Source: Candidatus Zixiibacteriota bacterium (GTDB lineage: Bacteria > Zixibacteria > MSB-5A5 > GN15 > FEB-12). Taken from it: a stretch of DNA of 43,007 nucleotides. Every line of letters starts with the position of its first letter. Within the stretch, counting starts at the first letter, position 1. The stretch covers positions 1 to 43,007 of the forward strand of contig JBFMDV010000019.1 of assembly GCA_040753875.1 (NCBI GenBank), given 5' to 3'. The notes beneath the pieces were generated by a model, which did not search any database, had not been told where the DNA came from, and was given only the letters and a program-made list of their open reading frames with translations. This document shows positions 1 through 7,922 of this stretch, one piece after another. Position numbers and translations under genes: made by a program.

Positions 1-125
1 TTTCGTGGCTCCAGTGGCAGCGACGTATCCTCGTGCGTTGGGAATACTACACCGCTAATTTCCTGGGCTTTGTACAACTCGCCTGTACCCTCATCCTGCT
101 AAAGCAATTTTGAGACAGGTTCTAG
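1..125 (+). mobile_element. right end of an IS5-family-like insertion sequence (partial)
   Basis: The first 113 bases encode the C-terminus of a DDE transposase. They are followed by GAGACAGGTTCTAG, which looks like the terminal inverted repeat of such an element. The remainder lies outside the window. The junction interrupts the peptidase gene on the other strand immediately after its SDLY motif. The next two host bases, TA, could be a target duplication, but this cannot be confirmed from one end. Confidence 0.7.
3..113 (+). CDS. IS5-family transposase, C-terminal fragment
   Basis: This open frame enters from the left edge and ends with TGA at 111-113. It reads SWLQWQRRILVRWEYY, then TANFLGFVQLACTLILLKQF. 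That is the characteristic end of IS5/IS427-type DDE transposases: a W-Q-x-x-R-R core, then an aromatic RxEY stretch and a hydrophobic C-terminal helix ending in LILLK. Only 36 codons are visible, so catalytic residues and integrity of the full gene cannot be judged. The element points away from the host gene that it interrupts. Confidence 0.8.
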   Translation, partial: SWLQWQRRILVRWEYYTANFLGFVQLACTLILLKQF

Positions 126-580
126 TACAAATCGCTCATCACGTCAGTCAGCATACAGCGGGGATACATCGGCTTGATGATGTCGATATCACCGCCGAGG
201 ATTACCCACAACGTGTGCTTTGTTTCATGATAATCGCGGATGCAATTACGTATTTTGATCTGTGAACTGTCTCCGGGATAGGTTGTCGCAATGGACTCAG
301 AAGTCACTATTTTCGTGTTGCTTCCATGCTTGGTTTTGAAAATGGCGTATGGTTCAAACGCAGCTTCCATCGCCTGATTGGTGATTATTATACAGGGAAT
401 CGAATCAGCCAACGATCGAGTCTTGACCCTTGCTAACGGCAGAGAAGCGTTTGTTTCCTGCGTGACTTGCGGTGAGATGTTATTCTTGATCACCTCAGGG
501 ACGGTGCCACTCACCGGTGTTTGAGCTGTCACCGCCACCGCGAGCAACAGGGTGCTTCCAACAAATCTCGTCCATATCAT
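122..580 (-). pseudogene. gingipain-type C25 cysteine peptidase, N-terminal fragment cut by an insertion sequence
   Basis: The gene starts with a signal peptide (MIWTRFVGSTLLLAVAVTAQ) preceded by a good AAGGAG ribosome binding site. It continues into the start of a peptidase C25 domain: CIIITNQAMEAAFEPYAIFK, then HTLWVILGGDIDII and finally MSDLY. In C25 proteins LGGD and SDLYY lie upstream of the catalytic His and Cys. Here the frame ends right after SDLY, where the insertion sequence begins and supplies the TAG stop, so both catalytic residues are lost. The intact enzyme would have been a secreted cysteine protease. It is the last gene of the minus-strand block of exported proteins. Confidence 0.75.
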
Positions 581-614
581 ATTTGGCTCCTTATCTGTTC
601 CTTATCGGGAGCAA

Positions 615-1652
615 TCATTTCCGTCTTGTATCCAAAATCAATTGACTGTTGTCTTTCTCTGAATCAGCCCAAGGGAGATTAGAGGGCCATACGCTTCTTG
701 GCACAGACCAGGGCTCGTCACTGACATACCGGAGGTTTCCAGAGTCTCGAAAGATGAATTGGCAACGAATCAATTGAGTTCCGTATACGTCATCCTCAGC
801 CGCGGTCCGGTCCGAAATCTCTGCCAGCAGGCTATGGTTGTTTCGCACCTTCAAAGGAATAAATGACACGGTGACGGTGAAGGTATCTCCCTTGAGGTAA
901 GGCTTACCGATTTCCGCTGATCCGGTTAATAACTGTACACTCTGTCCACGATAAGCCAAATCGTATCCCTCTGGCAAATCTCGGTTCGCCTTGAAATGAT
1001 ATGACAGTACGGCCGTATCACCAATTCGCACAGACGTGCTACCATCAATTTCGTAATCACACAACGACCAACTCGATAATGATGGTGTTTGTTGCATAAT
1101 AAAATGATCTCGCGTATAGAATGTCACGGGGAGTGGTTCGCAGTCTTGCGTTGCATTTGGTGACGGTCCGAGTGCGGTCAACCGACCATCTTCGTCAAGA
1201 CACCACTCGAAAGAAACCCCATTTAAGTAGAACACGGCGTAGTCTATGTTTAGTCCTTCCGGCCGTAGGTAAAGAAGAACGGTGCTCCGCCCTGAGGTTA
1301 AAGGAATGAAACGTAAGGTTACGGAGAATACATCTCCATTCCTGTGGCTTCCGTTCCAGTAGAAGACAGAATCACTCAACAGTGTGATTGCCTTTGAGGA
1401 GTAGGCGACTCGGATCGGCCAAGATCCTATAGGACCTGCTTCTTCTCTCACGACAGTAAGTGTGCAATATACCACTGCAGTGTCCAGTCCTTGGGGCAAC
1501 TGTTCAAAGCTGAACTTACCAAAGAACGGCCAGTTACGGCCGTCGGGATGATCCCCATCGCTTGACATGTGTGATTCAAATTGCTGTTGTATCTGACCAA
1601 GGCTGAGATCGCTACAACACAGCAACAGCAGCGAAAGCAGTACACGCTTCAT
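615..1652 (-). CDS. secreted protein of unknown function, paralogue B
   Basis: 345 residues. The start at 1652 gives a clean signal peptide (MKRVLLSLLLLCCSDLSLGQ) and is preceded by GGAGG at good spacing; an upstream in-frame ATG at 1814 exists but gives an implausible extension. The mature protein closely resembles the next gene upstream, sharing GDHPDGRNWPFFGKFSFEQL, SVFYWNGSHR, RFIPLTSGRS, NGVSFEWCLDEDG and PWADS. Each protein seems to contain two related beta-rich halves, each ending in an FIPL-type strand. No family is recognised. Its position in a run of exported proteins suggests an extracellular or surface role. Confidence 0.8.
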   Translation of the reverse strand: MKRVLLSLLLLCCSDLSLGQIQQQFESHMSSDGDHPDGRNWPFFGKFSFEQLPQGLDTAVVYCTLTVVREEAGPIGSWPIRVAYSSKAITLLSDSVFYWNGSHRNGDVFSVTLRFIPLTSGRSTVLLYLRPEGLNIDYAVFYLNGVSFEWCLDEDGRLTALGPSPNATQDCEPLPVTFYTRDHFIMQQTPSLSSWSLCDYEIDGSTSVRIGDTAVLSYHFKANRDLPEGYDLAYRGQSVQLLTGSAEIGKPYLKGDTFTVTVSFIPLKVRNNHSLLAEISDRTAAEDDVYGTQLIRCQFIFRDSGNLRYVSDEPWSVPRSVWPSNLPWADSEKDNSQLILDTRRK

Positions 1653-1847
1653 CGTGCAGTTCCTCCATCTGTGCCGGCGTCTTCCCGTACCAAGATTGAC
1701 GGCCTTGGTTCCCGAAGCCGCCGTCTGCCCACCACCACCAACGCACCACGCCTCTTTGACCTGCCATGTACCTGCAAGCACCACATAGGTAACCATCATC
1801 AATAACCGTTGCATAGTTCACTCTTTCATATCTCTCCGCAACAACTC

Positions 1848-2888
1848 CTACTTCCTTGATGTACCGACCTTCATCTCCGTATTGTTTGCCACGCTGTCGG
1901 CCCAGGGGTAGCTCCGTGGTAGGGCGCTCGCAGGAGCCGACCATTGGCCTGTACCAACATACCGCAACCGCCCCGCGTCGTTAAATGAGAAGCCGAATCT
2001 GATGGTCTGGTGACGGTAGCCGCTGTCTTGAAACACGCCCAGGTCCTGTACAATCACTGATATTCCATGATCGTCCCGCACCGGTCTCGGGATAAACGAA
2101 ACACGCAAGTGCACCGAATCACCTTTTGCCAGCGCTGTCCGTAGATTCGCTTCCGACGATAACAACTCACAACTTTCGCCAACCAAGTCTATGTCGACTC
2201 CTTTCGGAAGGTCGTGGAGCACTTTCAGATTGAACAGCACCGTACCCGTATCGCCTACGAGGAGGGGACCTTCGTTGCTAATCTCGTAGTCGAATGGGTA
2301 TCGCTCAGTCTCAACTCGGGTCGACCGAATACGAAATTGATCGTTTTTGAAAAAATAGGCTCCCGATCCCGCGCAGTCGACAGGCTTCCCCTCGGAACAG
2401 CCGAGATATTCGAGTTCTCCGTCATCGTTCAGGCACCATTCAAACGATACGCCATTAACCAAGTATATGAAATTGTCAAGTATGCTATCCACCGGCTGCC
2501 AGAAAAATGCAATTGAAGCTATTCCTGACGTGAGTGGTATGAACCGAATAGTCCCTGTAAGAGTTGTGCCGAGTTCATGCCCCCCTCTCCAATAAATCAC
2601 GGAATCGCTGAGAAGGGTAGTTGTCGCTGGGGAGTACGCTACCCTGATTGGCCACACCTTGCGCTGCTCAAGAAAGTCTTCCTGACAAACTACCAGTTCA
2701 AAATCAGCAACAGCAGTATCAAACGATCTGGGTACCTCTCTGAACTCAAACTTGGCATAGAAGGGCCGGTTTCCACCAAGCGGGTGATCGCCCCACTGGG
2801 TCTTGCGTGCTTCAAACGACCCTCCAACTTGGGAGGCCACAGGCACTGCCAGCAAGAACGCAAGCGTCATAGTTATAAACTTCTTCAT
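1848..2888 (-). CDS. secreted protein of unknown function, paralogue A
   Basis: 346 residues, starting at MKKFITMTLAFLLAVPVASQ, a typical signal peptide. It begins 10 bases after the stop of the upstream metalloprotease, and that stop lies within its AGGAAG ribosome-binding region, so the two are probably co-transcribed. It is a tandem paralogue of the protein encoded at 615-1652, with the same order of blocks: GDHPLGGNRPFYAKFEF, SVIYWRGGHE, RFIPLTSGIA, NGVSFEWCLNDDG and SYPWADS. A second-half segment, GDSVHLRVSFIPRPVRDDHG, resembles the first-half RFIPLTSG segment, which suggests an internal duplication. No catalytic motif is recognised. Confidence 0.8.
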   Translation of the reverse strand: MKKFITMTLAFLLAVPVASQVGGSFEARKTQWGDHPLGGNRPFYAKFEFREVPRSFDTAVADFELVVCQEDFLEQRKVWPIRVAYSPATTTLLSDSVIYWRGGHELGTTLTGTIRFIPLTSGIASIAFFWQPVDSILDNFIYLVNGVSFEWCLNDDGELEYLGCSEGKPVDCAGSGAYFFKNDQFRIRSTRVETERYPFDYEISNEGPLLVGDTGTVLFNLKVLHDLPKGVDIDLVGESCELLSSEANLRTALAKGDSVHLRVSFIPRPVRDDHGISVIVQDLGVFQDSGYRHQTIRFGFSFNDAGRLRYVGTGQWSAPASALPRSYPWADSVANNTEMKVGTSRK

Positions 2889-2898
2889 AATTCGCCCG

Positions 2899-5081
2899 TC
2901 ACTTCCTGGACTTTCCTGGTTCACGAACACACGATCTCGCCGAACTGGTACTACTCTTGGTGCAACCATGCTGTGCAGTGGTCCGCTTACAGTAATCCGG
3001 AGGCACGATAAGAGAATAGCTCTGGAATATGGCGCAAATGCCAGTGCGTAGGGTTCCGAAGGCGGTATTGTTGTACCAACTCGACCTCGGTGACTGCACG
3101 CGCACGAGTCTCTCAGCGAAATCCCGCAGTGTCCACGTCTTCGCTGTATCGGAGTAGTTCTGTATACATCCTAGAATTATTGGCATCATTAGCGAAGGGG
3201 CTCTCACAGAGTCATCATCTGGATTGACTCGCCGTTCGGGATGCGAATTGTCGTCGTAGAGGTCCAGTAGGATACTCCCCACTGCGCCTTCGACTATTTC
3301 TCCTGCCGTGTTGTATTGTGGGTAACAACTTGGTCCTTTCCACCAGTCATTCGTTTCCCACGTCCGGACACCACAAACGCGATCCCCAACCAACTCCGGG
3401 ATCGTGCTAACAGCCTGAATGAAGCAGGCAAACCCCTCGTCGAATGCGAATAACTCGTCTGTGACCGAGTATGTATAGTGTGGAAGAGTATCGAATGGCG
3501 AAGCAGGGCGCACGACACTACCCTGTAACTGGTAGTTGAGTTGATGTCCAATCTCATGACAGATTGTCTGGACTGGGTAGTTATTCTGTCGAAATTCGAT
3601 CCAGGACGTGTCAGGATTTGCGGCCGTGTTGAGGCGCCATACCGCTTGGGAGACAGTGTTGGTGGAGTCGAAACCGATATATATTTTCGCCAGCGTCACT
3701 CCATAAATCCGAAACAACGAATCAGTCGTGTATAAGTCTCGGCTGAGGCGACTTGCAGCATAGAATGCGGTATTTCGGGCGAACGGGACAGGAAGGAGAC
3801 TGTCGACCATTGTAACATTGATCGTACGACTTGCCGTTCCGGCAACTCCAGTACCGTGATTACCTTTGATGGGCAAGGTCGAACCTCTCCTGTATATAGG
3901 GAAAAGCGAACCGGTCTGCGCAGTTGTAAATCGATAAATGAGCATGTTCGTCGTACTGGGGATCCGAACCGAATAGTGACCCGACGCATCAGTTGTCACG
4001 TCAGTCGCAAGATTGGTTGTGTCATTGCCAGAAACTTTGGCCACATCAAATCTGTAGAACGGCATCACCTGGTCATAGTCGGGTTCGGCAGTGTACTCTC
4101 TGATCTCGATACTCCCGGTCAAGTCCACCGTCCACCGCAGAAGCAACGGCGTCGTGGAATTACAGGTCCATGCAAGCAGGTCCTTGGGCAACAGATTGTT
4201 GGGATCAAGTTTCACAAATACGTTCATATCCCCTGAATGGGGTCCCGCGACAGTGAATTGCCCGTCAGCATAGTTGTTGGAACCGATGACACCGTGAAAT
4301 CGAACACTATCGTTTGGTGGTCGAGCGTTGCAATCCTTTGGTGTGTAATTCAGGAAACAGTCGAACGGATAGTTCCATGGTGCGTTTAGGAATAGCGTGT
4401 CCGGGCCATAGTTCCTTACGCGGAATGCTATATTGGCGCTGGCATTTGGGTAGGGTGTAGTGGTTGTAACACTCTCGAGTCTGAAATCCCATTCATAAGG
4501 CGTATATGAAAGAGATATCCTCACTGGATTCACAAAGTATGGCCAGTCTGGCTGGCAGTTGTCTATTCTTTCAAATCCAACGAGAAGCACAAAACGGTTC
4601 TTGCCGGGATTATAATAGTAACCGTCCTCTGCGAAGCCTGATCCATTGCTGTTGACGTCGAGCACGATCCTCGCGTCCGTAGATACACGTGAACATCCTG
4701 ATAGGGGTCTGTGGGCTCGACGCTGACATCGATATACCCAGGGTTGGCGAAGAAGAAATACTGTACGACTGGATAATTGCAATTGGTAATTGAGATAGTG
4801 AAACTCTTCGTTACCGAAGACAACATCTGCCTAGGTTGAAGATAGATGGAATCGTTCAACGGGCTGGCCGATGATTGTACCTGTGCCGAATACGCTTTGC
4901 TTGCAGCCGAGTCCATATCCCCGGCTAAATATCTGAGCAAGCTTTGCTCGGAACCTGGCGGCCCTACGTTGACCGATGCCGTGTTTGGTCCCGCGATGAC
5001 AGGACTTGCATTCCCGGGACCAGCTAACCAGACTTCTGCCAATGCAATTATGATAAGCAAGGACATTTTGGTTTTGGCCAT
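2899..5081 (-). pseudogene. secreted HEIGH-motif metalloprotease with one frameshift
   Basis: Two overlapping frames belong to one gene. The N-terminal frame starts at 5081 (GGGAGG at good spacing) with a signal peptide (MAKTKMSLLIIIALAEVWLA) and runs to DPYQDVHVYL. The rest lies in another frame, from TDARIVLDVNSNG to the stop at 2899. Reading one extra base near 4677 joins them into about 727 residues. The C-terminal half has ICHEIGHQLNY (HEIGH codons at 3544-3558), a zinc-binding HExxH motif, and about 40 residues later DEGFACF, a possible third ligand glutamate as in gluzincins. The middle looks like beta-sandwich domains. There is no slippery heptamer at the shift, so a real indel or an assembly error is likelier than programmed frameshifting. 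Confidence 0.75.
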
Positions 5082-5324
5082 CATATACCTCCCATTCTGA
5101 AAACCTGCTATTGCCCGAAAATACTCACTTTGCACGAAAGCGGCATGGCAGAATACTCATCCCATGTTCACTCGGGGCTCGATGGGGCGGTCCCTCCGCC
5201 TCTCGGGTCCCTCACCCATTATGACATGAATGTCTACAACTCTGTTGAATGTGTCAAGTGAAATATAGTGCCGTGTATCCCCGAATACCACGGGCACAAC
5301 TCTCAGAGTGTGGGAAAACGTTGA

Positions 5325-6095
5325 CTAGAACCGCGAGATGGCCAACGTCCAGGTCTCGCAGGATTCGCCCCCCTTGTACCGGATCTCGGCCCGCCAGAAC
5401 TGCGCATCCTCACGGCCGCAGACACCGGCCCAGGTGTATCTGATCTCTTCGGTCAGGCTGCCGCTCTGGACCGAGGACTTGACCTCGGCGCAGCCGTCGG
5501 TATAAAGATACAGATCGTAATCTACCCCCGGTGGCGGCACGAGGACGAGATGCATATTGAACTGCTCCGGCTGTCCGGGCACGCAGGTCGCATTACAGTC
5601 GAGCGTCAGAAACTGTACGAACCGCTCACCTCGTTCGAGCACGTAAATGGTCGGCGATGAACAACTGGCCTCTTCGGCATAAAACTGGCCGACATAGACC
5701 GGCTGAGCACATATTGGGTTGCTGTCAAGGAGCACTTCACAACCGTTGGACTGGTTACCATCACAATCAACATAGCCCGCACTGCATTTGGTGCAGCAAT
5801 TTTGTGACGGCGGAGATCCTTGGAAAAACAGATAGTCGACCTGAGCCGACAGATCGCTGATATCAAGCCCGCCACTCGCGTCCCAGTCCCCCACGCAGTC
5901 GATTGGGATTGGGCGCGGACCGGAGAAAAACAAAAAATCCACCGTGTAGCTGAGATCACCGATATCGATCGCCTGGCTGGCGTCAACATCGCCGCACGTC
6001 AGCGACTGGGCGAACGTCGCCGGTCCGGCAGACAACGCACAAATGCCCGCCGCCAGCAGGATCCCGGCCCAACACCGTACGGACAACAAACTCAC
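5325..6095 (-). CDS. secreted dockerin type I domain protein
   Basis: 256 residues with a GTG start, a GAGAGG site nine bases upstream and a signal peptide ending near ATFAQ. Residues about 34-85 hold two dockerin-like calcium-binding repeats: CGDVDASQAIDIGDLSYTVDFLFF and a partner containing DWDASGGLDISDLSAQVDYLFF. Each has the D-x-D/N-x-S loop followed by an I-x-D-L helix. A cysteine-rich linker (CCTKCSAGYVDCDGNQSNGC) and a C-terminal beta-rich domain follow. Dockerins normally bind cohesins. In FCB bacteria such repeats are common in exported proteins that have no cellulosome, so the partner is unknown. Confidence 0.8.
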   Translation of the reverse strand: MSLLSVRCWAGILLAAGICALSAGPATFAQSLTCGDVDASQAIDIGDLSYTVDFLFFSGPRPIPIDCVGDWDASGGLDISDLSAQVDYLFFQGSPPSQNCCTKCSAGYVDCDGNQSNGCEVLLDSNPICAQPVYVGQFYAEEASCSSPTIYVLERGERFVQFLTLDCNATCVPGQPEQFNMHLVLVPPPGVDYDLYLYTDGCAEVKSSVQSGSLTEEIRYTWAGVCGREDAQFWRAEIRYKGGESCETWTLAISRF

Positions 6096-6369
6096 AAATC
6101 TGCGCCTCTCATCGAACGAGAATATGCCACAGCAGCCCGCGAAGGGTCATCCCCGTAATGAATCCACATCCCGGCTGCGCTGATAAACCGGTAAATATGG
6201 CTGCATGTAATATACGATACAACGGCGACCCGACGCAAGCCTGTCCCGGGGCGGTTACCGCAATTAACTGAATGCTCCGTCCCTTTCAGCCCGTTGTGCT
6301 GTTTTCGCAATGCTTCATTCCCTATTTGTCCCTACGGGGGAAATTCATGTATCTTATCCCGAAACCAAC

Positions 6370-7779
6370 ATGCTACATCCGGAATCGAAACAGAGCGCCG
6401 AAAGTCCGTCGGCGGAAGACACAATCGCAGCGATCATCACGCCTCCCGGAGAGGGGGGAGTCGCCGCGCTCAGACTGGCGGGTCCACGAAGCCGAGCCAT
6501 CTGCTCTCGTCATTTTCGGTCGACATCGAAAAATCGTTCCCCCTGGCGCCCGTTCGTCATGCGGTACGGCCACTTTCACACGGCCGAAAGTACTGTTATC
6601 GACGAAATCATGGTGGTCTATATGCCCGCCGGTCGCTCGTACACCGGCCTCGAACAGGTCGAGCTGTTCTGCCACGGTGGCCGACAGGTGGTGCGCCTGA
6701 TCCTCGATGAACTGCTTCGCTCCGGTGCCCGTGCCGCCGAGCCCGGAGAGTTTACCAGACTGGCGTTCGAGAACGGGCGGATCGACCTCGCCCGTGCGGA
6801 GGCGGTCGCCGAACTGATCGCCGCTAACACCATGTCAGCGTACCAGGCATCACGGGAGCACCTGCTGGGAGCATACTCGGAGCATATTTCGATGCTCCGG
6901 GACCAGTTGGTGAGAATCATGGCTGAGTTCGAGTCGATGATCGACTTCCCTGACGAAGAGATTCCGCAGATGGAACAAACGCAACTGACCACGCAGATTG
7001 ACGACATTGCGGCCAAGATCAGAACTCTGCTTCAGAGCTATGCCGGCGGTCGTATCATTAACGAAGGGTTCAGAATCGCGATTGCAGGACGGCCGAATGC
7101 CGGCAAGTCTTCGCTATTTAATCTTCTGCTCCGCCAGGAACGAGCACTTGTGAATCCACGACCCGGCACTACGCGCGACTATCTCTCCGAATGGGTCGAG
7201 CTTGGGGGGGTTGCTGTTAACATCATCGACACCGCCGGGCTGAGACAAGGGGGGGGAGCGATAGAGCGACTTGGCCAGAAACGAACCAAGGAAATCATGC
7301 GCGAGTGCCACTTGGTCATCTGGATGGTGGACATTTCGAAAGCAGGTTGGGTAAAGTCACTTGATAATGACGTTAAGGCATTGCCAGTGAACAACATAAT
7401 AATTGTAGGCAACAAGATCGATCTGCTTGGGGAAAAGCAAGCACATAACAACTTGTCCAACAACGAGATAATATTCATGTCGTGCTCAAAAAAATCAGGG
7501 TTCAAGAATCTCGAAGCAGCTCTGGTAAAACGAATTGCCGATCAGATGCCGGACATGACAGCTGGGCTGGTGGTGACATCGGCTCGGCATAAGCAGAAGC
7601 TGAATATTGCCTTACGCTCGCTGATAGATGTCCGAAAGAAGACGGTTGCGGGAGATTCCCCTGAGATCGTGGCGTTCAGCATTCGGCAGGCAACCAACGC
7701 ACTCGATGAAATAACAGGAAGATTGTACACCGAAGAGGTTCTCGGTCATATATTTGGCAAATTCTGTATTGGCAAGTAG
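6370..7779 (+). CDS. mnmE: tRNA uridine-5-carboxymethylaminomethyl GTPase MnmE
   Basis: MnmE works with MnmG to install the carboxymethylaminomethyl group on U34 of tRNA wobble positions. Seen here are the N-terminal TrmE domain (DTIAAIITPPGEGGVAALRL), a central helical region and an embedded G domain with GRPNAGKSS at about residue 240, DTAGLR at about 287 and NKID at about 348. The C-terminus ends in CIGK, carrying the conserved cysteine. Length from this ATG is 469 residues, close to the usual 450-460. An in-frame ATG at 6310 would add 20 atypical residues; neither start has a clear ribosome binding site. The gene heads a long plus-strand run that includes its partner mnmG. Confidence 0.95.
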   Translation: MLHPESKQSAESPSAEDTIAAIITPPGEGGVAALRLAGPRSRAICSRHFRSTSKNRSPWRPFVMRYGHFHTAESTVIDEIMVVYMPAGRSYTGLEQVELFCHGGRQVVRLILDELLRSGARAAEPGEFTRLAFENGRIDLARAEAVAELIAANTMSAYQASREHLLGAYSEHISMLRDQLVRIMAEFESMIDFPDEEIPQMEQTQLTTQIDDIAAKIRTLLQSYAGGRIINEGFRIAIAGRPNAGKSSLFNLLLRQERALVNPRPGTTRDYLSEWVELGGVAVNIIDTAGLRQGGGAIERLGQKRTKEIMRECHLVIWMVDISKAGWVKSLDNDVKALPVNNIIIVGNKIDLLGEKQAHNNLSNNEIIFMSCSKKSGFKNLEAALVKRIADQMPDMTAGLVVTSARHKQKLNIALRSLIDVRKKTVAGDSPEIVAFSIRQATNALDEITGRLYTEEVLGHIFGKFCIGK

Positions 7780-7847
7780 ACAACAAAGTGAACGATAGAC
7801 CAGTAAAGGGACCCTGGTACACCCGGCGGTCTAACATCTGCCGCAAT

Positions 7848-7865
7848 CGGTTTCACGTGAAACCG
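7848..7865. promoter_or_regulatory. parS centromere site 1
   Basis: CGGTTTCACGTGAAACCG is a perfect 18-base palindrome whose 14-base core GTTTCACGTGAAAC equals the core of the bacterial parS consensus. It lies in the mnmE-mnmG spacer, about 2.6 kb ahead of parA. ParB would load here as a CTP-dependent clamp and spread along DNA for origin segregation. Confidence 0.9.
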
Positions 7866-7922
7866 CACTCCTGACGGGTGAAGGGCGGAACCGTTCACGC
7901 AAGATATCGATCCGAAGAAAGC

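Noticed and set aside
1653-1814. Extended N-terminus of paralogue B beginning at 1814.
   Set aside because: Glycine-, tryptophan- and arginine-rich translation precedes a normal signal peptide with its own GGAGG site.
615-2901. Three consecutive exported proteins end in Arg-Lys (TRRK, TSRK, KSRK), suggesting a C-terminal sorting tag.
   Set aside because: The AGG-AAG or CGG-AAA codons coincide with purine-rich stretches that act as or resemble ribosome binding sites, so the shared ending is probably a by-product.
7204-7256. G7 and G8 homopolymers in the mnmE coding region as a possible phase-variation switch.
   Set aside because: They lie in a conserved housekeeping gene and fit normal Gly codons; no evidence for a functional switch.
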